From positions 1 to 64,000 of the forward strand of contig CAYVHV010000014.1 of assembly GCA_964451305.1 (NCBI GenBank): a stretch of 64,000 nt of DNA, given 5' to 3'. Both the position numbers and the translations under genes were made by a program. Shown in pieces: positions 7,941-15,926 of this stretch (positions within the stretch are counted from its first letter, which is position 1; each line of letters opens with the position of its first letter). Below the pieces are notes generated by a model. It had not been told where the DNA came from and ran no database searches. It saw only the letters and a program-made list of their open reading frames with translations. This stretch comes from SHLQ01 sp964451305. GTDB taxonomy: Bacteria > Actinomycetota > Acidimicrobiia > Acidimicrobiales > SHLQ01.

Positions 7941-9812
7941 GTGGCAGTAGTCGAGGATCGGGTTCAAACCAGTGCTTCAGGCACTGGAGCAAAGACAGTG
8001 GCGTCGCTTGCAAAGGGCTGGGCCGATCGTAAACCCAACCATGTAGCGTTTCGAGAAAAGAGTTTCGGCATCTGGCAGGAGTACTCCTGGGCCGATGCCT
8101 GGGAGCTCATCGAGGTCTCCGCTCACGCTCTGCTGTCACTCGGAGTTGAGGTTGGCGACCGGGTCACCATCCACGCAGAAGACCGCCCCGAGTGGATCAT
8201 CGTGGACATCGCAACCGTCGCGCTTCGTGGAACGACCGTCGGTCTCTATCCAACAAACCCCGCCGCCGAAGTCGAATACACCATCTCGGACTCCGGCTCG
8301 GTCGTCCATATCGTCGAAGACCAAGAGCAAGTCGACAAAGTCTTCGATGCCGACCAAGACAAAATCTCGTCGGTGCGATCGCTCGTCTACCTCGAGCCTC
8401 GCGGTTTCGCGAACTTCACCGATGAGCGACTGATCTTCTGGGAGAACTTCCTCGATATGGGCCGCGAGCACCGCTCGCAGAACCCCGGAGCCGTTGCTTC
8501 CCGCATGGCCGAGGCCCAAGAGGACGACGTCATGACGTTCGTCTACACCTCAGGCACAACTGGGCCGCCCAAAGGCGCGATGCTCACCAACGCGAACTCG
8601 ATGTTCGCAATCGAGAAGGTCGTCGACGAGATCGACGCATATCCCGACCGAACCCCGCCAAACACCAAGGACCAGATCCTCACCTACCTGCCGCTCTGCC
8701 ACGTTGCCGAGCGCATCTTCTCGACGTGGACGATGCTCGCTGGAGGACCGACGCTCAACTTCGCCGAATCCATCGAAACCGTCGCCCAGAACCTTCGCGA
8801 AGTGCAGCCGACGCTCTTCTTTGCCGTTCCTCGCATCTGGGAACGCCTGCACGCCGGCGTGCAGATCCGCGGCGCCGATGCCACACGCTTCAAAGCCCTG
8901 TGGCTTGGTCTAGGGATGAAGGCCGCCGACTCGATCGGCCGAGCCAAGGTTGCCAACAACGGGAAGCACACCCCGGTCAGCCGGGTCATGCACGCGATCT
9001 TCTACCCGATCGTTTTCCGTGCGCTTCAAGAACGAGTTGGTTTGCGTCACTGCCGTCGCGCATCGAGCGGCGCAGCACCGATCGCACCCGAGGTGCTCCA
9101 GTTCTTCATGGGTATCGGCATCGAGGTCTACGAGCTCTACGGCATGACCGAAAACTCGGCGGTGGCAACGGTGAACTACCCAGGCCGCCTCAAGCTCGGC
9201 ACCGTCGGCGAACCCTATAAAGACATCGGCCTGCGTCTCGATGAAGAAACCAACGAGATCCAGACCAAGCACGCTGGCAACTTTGCGGGCTACTGGGGCA
9301 AGCCAGAGAAGACCGCGGAAACCTTCACCGAAGACGGATGGCTAAAGACGGGTGATGTTGGGGAGTGGGTCGACGGAACACACGTCAAGATCGTCGACCG
9401 CATGAAGGACATCATCATCACCTCCGGTGGCAAGAACATCTCGCCATCGGAGATCGAGAACACGATGAAAGCGTCGCCGTTCATCAAGGAGTGCATGGTC
9501 GTTGGTGACGGCCGCAAGTATCTCACCGCACTCGTGGCGATCGAACTCGATGTCGTCGGTGCATGGGCGTTGCGACGCAACATTCCATACACCACCTATC
9601 GCGATCTCACGGAAAAGCCCGAGGTCATCGAACTCGTCCAAACAGCGGTCGATGAGACGAACGAGAAGTTCGCTCGTGTCGAAGGACTGAAGAAGTTCCG
9701 GATGATTCCAAAGGAACTCGACCATGAAGATGGCGAACTCACCGCAACGCAGAAGCTGAAGAGGTCCGCGATGATGGAGTTGTACGGCGATCTCGTGGAG
9801 TCGATGTACTAG
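7941..9812 (+). CDS. fadD: long-chain acyl-CoA synthetase (AMP-binding)
   Basis: Activates a carboxylic acid with ATP and CoA through an acyl-adenylate. The 623 residues carry the P-loop TSGTTGPPKGAM, the YGMTENSA motif, TGDVGEW with the AMP-ribose Asp, and the C-terminal RMKDIIITSGGKNISPSEIE hinge. It resembles the FadD15 class of long-chain ligases. GTG 7941 is chosen because GGGGGAGGG ends seven bases before it. A TTG at 7899 would add 14 residues. It is the first gene of an operon with the branched-chain-type importer and its stop codon overlaps the next start by one base. That linkage suggests that its substrate is what the importer carries. Substrate chain length cannot be read from the sequence. 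Confidence 0.9.
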   Translation: MAVVEDRVQTSASGTGAKTVASLAKGWADRKPNHVAFREKSFGIWQEYSWADAWELIEVSAHALLSLGVEVGDRVTIHAEDRPEWIIVDIATVALRGTTVGLYPTNPAAEVEYTISDSGSVVHIVEDQEQVDKVFDADQDKISSVRSLVYLEPRGFANFTDERLIFWENFLDMGREHRSQNPGAVASRMAEAQEDDVMTFVYTSGTTGPPKGAMLTNANSMFAIEKVVDEIDAYPDRTPPNTKDQILTYLPLCHVAERIFSTWTMLAGGPTLNFAESIETVAQNLREVQPTLFFAVPRIWERLHAGVQIRGADATRFKALWLGLGMKAADSIGRAKVANNGKHTPVSRVMHAIFYPIVFRALQERVGLRHCRRASSGAAPIAPEVLQFFMGIGIEVYELYGMTENSAVATVNYPGRLKLGTVGEPYKDIGLRLDEETNEIQTKHAGNFAGYWGKPEKTAETFTEDGWLKTGDVGEWVDGTHVKIVDRMKDIIITSGGKNISPSEIENTMKASPFIKECMVVGDGRKYLTALVAIELDVVGAWALRRNIPYTTYRDLTEKPEVIELVQTAVDETNEKFARVEGLKKFRMIPKELDHEDGELTATQKLKRSAMMELYGDLVESMY

Positions 9813-11170
9813 TGGTCTTCGGGATTCTCGCCCAAGCCGGTGACGCCGGCTTTGTGGCCACGCTAATCAACACGATCATTCGAGGGCTTGCGATCGGTGG
9901 CGTCTATGCCATCATCGCCCTCGGTTTCGTCATCATCTTCAAAGCCACACAGGTCGTGAACTTTGCCCAAGGCGCCCTCGCTGCTGCCGGCGGCTTGTTC
10001 CTCTCGTTCTTGGTCTTTGACCAAGTGAGCGCCGATGCCCCACGAGGCCAAACCCCTGGCACGTGGTGGCGGGCGCCGTTCGCCGGCGACGGGCTTCCCG
10101 ATGTCAACGACCAATGGGCGGCGTTCCTGCTCGTAGCCTTCGTGGCCGGGCTCGTCACGTCTCTGCTCGTCGGTCGCTCGATCCCAGGCCGAGCCTTGGT
10201 CGCGATGGTGGCCACGTTCCTCGCCTGCCGTTGGCTCGCAACCCGATCGGGTTTCACCTGGCTCGAACCACCACTGCTCAGCTTCGTCATCGCCTTGGCA
10301 GCCTTTTTCGGCGTTGCGCTCTACAAGGGCTGGCGCCCGAGCACGGCGTTCGTTGGCGCATTTGGATTCGCGTTTGTGGTTCAGCTCATCATCGGCGTGA
10401 TCAGCAACGAGTGGATCGACTGGTTCGGCAACCTCGGTATTGCGCTGCTGTTCGGTGCGCTGCTCGGTATTGCCCTTGAGCGTGCGGCAATTCGCCCGAT
10501 GATCGGCGAGCCCTTGTTCTCGATGGCGGTTATCACACTCGGTCTAGAGATCGTGATCCGCCAAGTAGCGTCCGATTCGGTTCGAATCCTCAACCGCTCG
10601 GTGCTTGCACCGTGGGAGGGCGACCCGTTCGACCCAGAGTCCACCGGTGGATTCGTGATCGGGGGAGCGTTCTTCAACTGGAGTTGGATCGCCATCCTCA
10701 TCGCAGCCGGTTTGGCATTCGTTCTCGTCAACGTCTTCTACCGCTCCAAGCTCGGCGTTGCGATGCGTGCGGTGTCCTTCGATCAAGAGGCTGCAATGGC
10801 GCAGGGAATCAACGTTGGCCAGGTCTTCGCAATTGCGTGGGCCTTCGGAACAGCACTCGCTGTCCTCGGCGGCGTCTTTGCCACCCAGCCACCCATCTCC
10901 CAAGAAGGCAGTGTGACGATCACGACCGCACTCGTTGCCTTCCGTGCACTTCCGGCGGTCATCCTCGGCGGTCTCGACTCGGTGAAAGGCGCCCTGGTCG
11001 GCGGTGCGTTTATCGGGCTTGCCGAAGCCGCGGCTGGTCAGTACCTCGCTCCATTCCAGAGCACGCTCGGCGCTGGCTACTCCCAGATCGTTCCATACGT
11101 CGTCATGTTGGCGGTGCTGCTCATCCGACCGTTTGGTCTGTACGGCACACCTGAAGTTCGGAGGGTCTGA
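9812..11170 (+). CDS. livH: branched-chain-type ABC importer permease, LivH family, with internal membrane insertion
   Basis: Inner-membrane permease of a LivHMKFG importer. Core family motifs are GGVYAIIALGFVIIFKATQVVNF's beginning near residue 29, the ALERAAIRPM segment, ITLGLEIVIRQ, and the EAA-like loop GVAMRAVSFDQEAAMAQGI. At 452 residues it is about 150 longer than usual LivH. The extra part lies between about residues 70 and 205 and holds three or four further hydrophobic segments. Livm-like signature GGLDSVKGALVGG is present near the C terminus. Translation is coupled to fadD through a one-base overlap (taGtg) and there is no separate ribosome site. Confidence 0.88.
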   Translation: MVFGILAQAGDAGFVATLINTIIRGLAIGGVYAIIALGFVIIFKATQVVNFAQGALAAAGGLFLSFLVFDQVSADAPRGQTPGTWWRAPFAGDGLPDVNDQWAAFLLVAFVAGLVTSLLVGRSIPGRALVAMVATFLACRWLATRSGFTWLEPPLLSFVIALAAFFGVALYKGWRPSTAFVGAFGFAFVVQLIIGVISNEWIDWFGNLGIALLFGALLGIALERAAIRPMIGEPLFSMAVITLGLEIVIRQVASDSVRILNRSVLAPWEGDPFDPESTGGFVIGGAFFNWSWIAILIAAGLAFVLVNVFYRSKLGVAMRAVSFDQEAAMAQGINVGQVFAIAWAFGTALAVLGGVFATQPPISQEGSVTITTALVAFRALPAVILGGLDSVKGALVGGAFIGLAEAAAGQYLAPFQSTLGAGYSQIVPYVVMLAVLLIRPFGLYGTPEVRRV

Positions 11171-11172
11171 TC

Positions 11173-12531
11173 ATGCAGGGACGTCCAAAGCTATTTACGT
11201 CATATGAGGCCGATGCCTCGATCTTCCCGACAAACCTTCAGCGTGGCCTTATCGCGACGTTGATCCTGATCCTGCTCTTGATGCCATTCGAGATCCCGTT
11301 CATCTCGGGGCCCGTTCCACGGGCATTCCCAGAGAGCTGGCCAATCATTGGTAACCGGTTCACGATCCTGGGACAGATTCCGATCCTCAACGACGGTCTG
11401 CCATTCGCACGGTTCCTCGGCGACAACGCATGGCTGCGACCAATGACGGAGGTCTTCATCTTCGCCGTTGCCGCACTCGGGCTCAATATCCTCGCCGGTG
11501 TCGCTGGACAGGTATCGCTCGGGCACGCCTTCTTCATGGGCGCCGGGGCATGTACCGCAGTTGTCCTCGGCGGTGCGCCAAGCGCCGATCCGCTTCGTTG
11601 GGGCTGGGAGCTTCCAATCTGGATCTGGCTGCCCGCAGCCGGAATCGTCGCCGCCGGCGTCGGCATCTTGGTGTCGCCAACAGCGGTGAAACTGCGAGGG
11701 CTGTACCTCGGAATCGTGACCCTCGGTCTCGTCTTCATCGGTATCCACCTCAGTCGTGTCTTCCCGCAGATTGCGGGCGACACCGAGTCCGGGCGTCGCT
11801 ATCCAGAATTCGACGTTCGGATCTGGAAAGAAGAAACACCGTTGATCGCCGTGTCCTCCGAGGACAGCGTCGGCGGATGGTTCGGACTCAACCGTTTCGA
11901 TGTCACCGCCGAGCAGAAGACCTACATCTTCACCTTGCTCGTCGCCATCGTCATGACGGTGCTCGCCAAGAACATCGGCCGCTCTCGGACCGGCCGTGCC
12001 CTTCAGGCAATCCGAGACCGTGACATCGCAGCCGAAGTCATGGGCGTTGACGAGGCCAAGTACAAGCGAATCGCCTTCGCCATCTCGAGTGGGTACGCCG
12101 GAATTGCAGGTGCCATGTACGCGAGCTTCCTCGGGTTCGCTGCTGGTTCGGAATTCAGCTTGTTCCTCTCGGTCGAGTTCATCGCCATCTTGTTGATCGG
12201 CGGTGCAGGAACCGTCAGCGGAACCTTGCTCGGCACGTTCTTCGTCGTGATCCTGCCCGAGATGGTCGAGCAGTTCACCGAGTTTCTCGAAGACGCAGAC
12301 GGAGGGGTCACCGGTGCGGTTGGTGACTTCCTCCTGACGGCTGGACCGGGAGACTTCGGTCCAATTTCAACCGAGGCGGTCAGTCCGGGCTGGGCATTAG
12401 GAATCTTCGATTGGAACGTCGTCATCTACGGCGCGCTGATCGTCGTCTTCCTCATCTTCGAGCCACTTGGACTGTTCGGAATTTGGCTCAAGATTCGCAA
12501 CTACTGGAAGGGCTGGCCCTTCACCTACTAA
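11173..12531 (+). CDS. livM: branched-chain-type ABC importer permease, LivM family
   Basis: Second inner-membrane permease, pairing with the LivH-like protein. Family motifs are ALGLNILAGVAGQVSLGHAFFMGAGA, here around residues 97-122, TAVKLRGLYLGIVTLG, and the cytoplasmic loop GRALQAIRDRDIAAEVMGVD that docks on the ATPase subunits, followed by GGAGTVSGTLLGTF. At 452 residues it is longer than typical LivM (about 320-420), with an N-terminal extension and a hydrophilic insertion near residues 200-240. The ATG has a clear GGAGG seven bases upstream, inside the livH end. Only two bases separate the two genes. Confidence 0.9.
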   Translation: MQGRPKLFTSYEADASIFPTNLQRGLIATLILILLLMPFEIPFISGPVPRAFPESWPIIGNRFTILGQIPILNDGLPFARFLGDNAWLRPMTEVFIFAVAALGLNILAGVAGQVSLGHAFFMGAGACTAVVLGGAPSADPLRWGWELPIWIWLPAAGIVAAGVGILVSPTAVKLRGLYLGIVTLGLVFIGIHLSRVFPQIAGDTESGRRYPEFDVRIWKEETPLIAVSSEDSVGGWFGLNRFDVTAEQKTYIFTLLVAIVMTVLAKNIGRSRTGRALQAIRDRDIAAEVMGVDEAKYKRIAFAISSGYAGIAGAMYASFLGFAAGSEFSLFLSVEFIAILLIGGAGTVSGTLLGTFFVVILPEMVEQFTEFLEDADGGVTGAVGDFLLTAGPGDFGPISTEAVSPGWALGIFDWNVVIYGALIVVFLIFEPLGLFGIWLKIRNYWKGWPFTY

Positions 12532-12595
12532 TCGAAACGGCGGTGGGTCTGGACGTGGCGATGCACTCGCTGAACCGGGTTCGACCAAGATGATC

Positions 12596-12618
12596 TTTGA
12601 GAAGTCGAACTTCTCAAG
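12596..12618. repeat. hairpin in the livM-livK gap
   Basis: TTGAGAAGT (12597-12605) and ACTTCTCAA (12609-12617) pair perfectly around a CGA loop, with one further T-G pair. It lies 65 bases after livM and 70 before livK. With the GC-rich hairpin after livK it brackets the binding-protein gene. Confidence 0.6.
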
Positions 12619-12688
12619 AAATGCAATACACACAAGCAACACACAAAGCAGATGTCGGTAACGGGATCTCAACCCTGGGAGGGGAACC

Positions 12689-14149
12689 ATGAAACGAATG
12701 CGTTGGTTGGCATTGATTGCCATCTTCAGCCTGTTGGCGGTCGCATGTAGCGCTGCCGAAGAGGCCGCCGAAACTGCGACAGATGCCGCAGGCGAAGTCA
12801 CCGAAGAGGTCGAAGAGGCCGTCGACGGTGATGATGACGAAGAAGAAGAAGCCATGGAAGACGAAGAAGAAGAAGCCATGGAAGACGAGGACGGTGAAGA
12901 GGCAGGCGGCGACGTCGTTCCTGCGAGCACCGACTTCGGCGCAAACGACGAAGCCATTCGCGTTGGGCTGTCCGCTGACCTCTCCGGACCATTCGCTGGT
13001 CTCACATCGGTCATCGTTCAAGCCCAAGAGGCCTACTTCGATCGTGTGAACGAGAACGGTGGCATCGGCGGACGTGAAGTTGAGCTGGTAACGCTCGACA
13101 ACGCGTACGAGGTTCCAACCCAGCTCGACAACTATGCAGAACTCGCCGAAGAAAGCGAAGACGGCGTGGTCATGATCAGCCAGTCGACCGGCTCACCACA
13201 CACCACTGCAATTGCTGAGGATCTCGAGAACGACGACCTCATCGCAATTCCACTGTCGTGGTACTCCGGTTGGGCAACCGAACTCGGTACCAACGTGTTC
13301 GAGCTCTACACCAACTACTGCTTCGAAAGCATGAACGGCGTTGAGTTCCTCGCCGAGCAGTCCGGAATCGACTCACCAACCGTCGCTATCGTCTCTCGCC
13401 CAGGCGAGTACGGACAGGACGGCGCAGCAGGAGCACGAATCGCAGCTGAAGCTCTCGGCCTCGAAATCGTTGTTGACCTCGAAGGCGCAATCGCTGGTGA
13501 AGACTTCACCCCGGTCATCTCCGAGCTGGTCGCCGGATCACCAGACATCGTGTGGATTACCTCCGCACCTGGTGAACTCGCACAGATCCTCGGCGGCGCA
13601 GCGGCAGGCGGCCTCCAGGCCCTCTGGTCAGGTAACTCACCGAGCTACAACGTTGCGCTCCTCGATACCGCAGTTGCACCTGCCCTCGATGCGTTCTACT
13701 TCCACAGTTCATATGCAGCACTGTGGGACTCGAACGACTCCCCAGGCATGCAGGACATGGTTGCTGAGCTTCAGGCTCGTATTCCAGACGGAAACTTCGC
13801 CCAGGCCGACACCTACGTGTTGGGTTGGACCGAAGCAATCTTCACCGAAGCTGTGCTCCAGCAGGCAACCGACAACGGTGACCTGACTCGTGCAGGCGTC
13901 GTTGCAGCAGCCAACGAGGTCGAGGTCGACTTCCAGGGTCTCGCTCCTAGCCAGACCTGGCAGGGCGATCCAAACGACTTCGCTATCCGTGCAAGCTTCA
14001 TCTACGACGTCGTGCTCGCAGACGCCACCATCACCGCACCGATCACCGGTGAGGGCTCGAGTGGCCTCTCTGTTGTACGTGACAACTTCACCGGCGACGT
14101 AGCCGCTGGATTTGAATTCACCGAGGCCTGCTTCCTCTCCGAGGGCTGA
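12689..14149 (+). CDS. livK: branched-chain-type ABC importer substrate-binding lipoprotein, LivK family
   Basis: Extracytoplasmic binding protein that delivers ligand to the permeases. It has a lipoprotein signal (KRMRWLALIAIFSLL then lipobox LAVAC, Cys 20). A linker of about 55 residues dominated by Glu and Asp follows, then a type I periplasmic-binding fold beginning at IRVGLSADLSGPFAG. The ligand-fold motifs NENGGIGGREVELVTLDN and VAIVSRPGEYGQDGAAGA fit the family. Ligand contacts are not predictable from here. GGGAGGGG sits six bases before the ATG, the strongest ribosome site in the operon, as expected for a protein needed in excess. The acid linker is partly encoded by an exact DNA duplication (12839-12886). 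Confidence 0.9.
   Translation: MKRMRWLALIAIFSLLAVACSAAEEAAETATDAAGEVTEEVEEAVDGDDDEEEEAMEDEEEEAMEDEDGEEAGGDVVPASTDFGANDEAIRVGLSADLSGPFAGLTSVIVQAQEAYFDRVNENGGIGGREVELVTLDNAYEVPTQLDNYAELAEESEDGVVMISQSTGSPHTTAIAEDLENDDLIAIPLSWYSGWATELGTNVFELYTNYCFESMNGVEFLAEQSGIDSPTVAIVSRPGEYGQDGAAGARIAAEALGLEIVVDLEGAIAGEDFTPVISELVAGSPDIVWITSAPGELAQILGGAAAGGLQALWSGNSPSYNVALLDTAVAPALDAFYFHSSYAALWDSNDSPGMQDMVAELQARIPDGNFAQADTYVLGWTEAIFTEAVLQQATDNGDLTRAGVVAAANEVEVDFQGLAPSQTWQGDPNDFAIRASFIYDVVLADATITAPITGEGSSGLSVVRDNFTGDVAAGFEFTEACFLSEG
12839..12886 (+). repeat. two exact 24-base tandem copies inside livK
   Basis: 12839-12862 and 12863-12886 are identical and in frame, each encoding EEEEAMED in the acidic linker. 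In-frame tandem units of this kind can change copy number by slippage without breaking the gene. Confidence 0.9.
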
Positions 14150-14168
14150 TCTCAAAAGTGTGTATGCA

Positions 14169-14200
14169 TCCCGGCCGGGCGGTTCGCCGCCCGGCCGGGA
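14169..14200 (+). terminator. very stable UUCG-loop hairpin after livK
   Basis: TCCCGGCCGGGCGG (14169-14182) and its exact complement (14187-14200) form 14 pairs, nearly all GC, closed by a TTCG tetraloop. It lies 20 bases after the livK stop and 67 before livF. No T-run follows, so a partial terminator or a 3'-protecting stem that raises livK over livF and livG is more likely than a full stop. Confidence 0.75.
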
Positions 14201-14266
14201 CGACACAAGTTCTGTATCTAACCGCTAGTGAAACCACCCGGCGTTCCGCCGGAACCGGAGAGCCAA

Positions 14267-15064
14267 ATGCTTGAAGTCGCCAACCTTGAAGTGGTCTACA
14301 ACGATGTTGTTCTGGTGTTGCGCGGGCTCTCTATTGAAGTCCCCGATGGCCAGATCGTTGCCCTGCTGGGCGGAAATGGCGCCGGGAAGACCACGACGTT
14401 GCGAGCCATCAGTGGCCTGCTCGGTGTTCACGAAGGCGTCGCGACCAAAGGGACAATCACCTGGAACGGCGACGACATCACCAAGGCCAACCCAGCCGAT
14501 ATCGTCAAGTCCGGCATTACCCAGGTAATGGAAGGACGACGTGTCTTTGCCGAGCTGACCGTCGATGAGAACCTTCAAACCGGAGGCTTCACGAACCACG
14601 ACAAAGAGTCGGTGCAAGAGGCCTATGACCGCACGATGGAGCTGTTCCCGGTTCTTCACGAACGTCGCAGCTCGCTCGCCGGATACCTTTCTGGCGGCGA
14701 ACAGCAGATGCTCGCCATCGGGCGCGCCATGATGGCAAACCCAAAGCTGCTCATCCTCGATGAGCCGTCACTCGGCCTTGCACCCCTGCTGGTGGAGCAG
14801 ATCAGAGACATCGTGGTCGACATCAACAAGTCGGGCGTCAGCGTCTTGCTCATCGAGCAGAACGCGGCGATGGCCCTGTCGATTGCCGACTACGGCTACA
14901 TCATGGAGAACGGCAAGATCGTGCTCGATGATCCCGCCGAAAAACTCCGCCAGGACGAAGATGTCCAGGAGTTCTACCTCGGCCTCCACACCGACGAATC
15001 GGGGGAGCGCAAGAGCTTCCGCGATGTGAAGCACTACAAGCGCCGCAAGCGCTGGCTCTCGTAA
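14267..15064 (+). CDS. livF: branched-chain-type ABC importer ATP-binding protein, LivF family
   Basis: Cytoplasmic ATPase subunit. Walker A is GGNGAGKTT, the Q-loop region is ITQVMEGRRVFAELTV (LivF-typical), the signature is YLSGGEQQML, Walker B is LLILDEPSLGLAP and the switch His is replaced by Gln in LLIEQN, all normal for LivF. The start ATG 14267 has CGGAG six bases upstream. An upstream GTG at 14228 would add 13 proline-rich residues and is less likely. The C terminus carries a basic tail after the core. The livG gene follows 26 bases downstream. Confidence 0.93.
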   Translation: MLEVANLEVVYNDVVLVLRGLSIEVPDGQIVALLGGNGAGKTTTLRAISGLLGVHEGVATKGTITWNGDDITKANPADIVKSGITQVMEGRRVFAELTVDENLQTGGFTNHDKESVQEAYDRTMELFPVLHERRSSLAGYLSGGEQQMLAIGRAMMANPKLLILDEPSLGLAPLLVEQIRDIVVDINKSGVSVLLIEQNAAMALSIADYGYIMENGKIVLDDPAEKLRQDEDVQEFYLGLHTDESGERKSFRDVKHYKRRKRWLS

Positions 15065-15090
15065 CGACTCGAATAGGAACCCTTTCTTTC

Positions 15091-15867
15091 ATGAGCGATC
15101 ATCTCCTCGTCGTCGACGACATCACCCTTCGGTTCGGCGGCGTGACCGCAATCAACGGCGTGAGCTTTCACGTCGACGACGGTGAACTGTTCTCCATCAT
15201 TGGACCCAACGGCGCCGGAAAGACCTCGATCTTCAACACACTGTCTCAGGTGTACCGCCCTCAAGAAGGCGACATCATATGGCAGGGCCAGTCGATCATG
15301 GGCCAGCGGCCCGACAAGGTGGCTGGAATGGGCATTGCTCGCACGTTCCAGAACATCGAGTTGTTCGCAAACATGACCGTCGTCGACAACCTGCTCACCG
15401 GCCGTCACGTTCGGATGAACAGTTCCTGGCTCGCGGGAGCATTCTGGCTGGGCCCTGCACGCAAAGAAGAGATGGAGAATCGACGTCGCGTCGAAGACAT
15501 CATCGACTTCCTCGAGATTCAAGCCTTCCGTAAGAGCCCGGTTGCATTGCTGCCGTACGGCATTCAGAAGCGAGTCGAACTCGGACGAGCGCTCGCGATG
15601 GACCCGGTCCTTCTTCTTCTCGACGAGCCGGTCGCGGGCATGAACCAGGAAGAGACCGAAGATATGGCTCGGTTCATCCTCGACATCCGCCGCGAGCTCG
15701 GTATTGCCATGATCATGGTCGAACACGACATGGGCCTCGTCATGGATATTGCAGACCGCATCATGGTCCTCGACTTCGGCCAGAAGATCGCCGAAGGCCT
15801 CCCAGACGAAATCCAGTCGAACCCAGACGTGATCGCCGCGTACCTGGGCGGCGAGCTCAGCGCCTGA
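15091..15867 (+). CDS. livG: branched-chain-type ABC importer ATP-binding protein, LivG family
   Basis: Second ATPase subunit of the importer, 258 residues. Walker A is GPNGAGKTS, the LivG-typical GIARTFQNIELFANMTV segment holds the Q-loop, the signature region is LPYGIQKRVELGRAL (a known LivG variation of LSGGQ), Walker B is LLLLDEPVAGMN and the switch His is in MVEHDMG. AGGAACC precedes the ATG. It closes the six-gene fadD-liv unit. No clear terminator lies before bioB. Confidence 0.93.
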   Translation: MSDHLLVVDDITLRFGGVTAINGVSFHVDDGELFSIIGPNGAGKTSIFNTLSQVYRPQEGDIIWQGQSIMGQRPDKVAGMGIARTFQNIELFANMTVVDNLLTGRHVRMNSSWLAGAFWLGPARKEEMENRRRVEDIIDFLEIQAFRKSPVALLPYGIQKRVELGRALAMDPVLLLLDEPVAGMNQEETEDMARFILDIRRELGIAMIMVEHDMGLVMDIADRIMVLDFGQKIAEGLPDEIQSNPDVIAAYLGGELSA

Positions 15868-15914
15868 GCGACGCTCACGCACGCGCTCTCTTGGCCTTGG
15901 GGCCAGTGCTAGGG

Positions 15915-15920
15915 CAGAAT
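15915..15920 (+). promoter_or_regulatory. possible leaderless -10 box of bioB
   Basis: CAGAAT stands six bases before GTG 15927. It keeps the key A2 and T6 of a -10 box but not T1, so it is a weaker member of the set seen across this window. Confidence 0.35.
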
Positions 15921-15926
15921 GACGCT

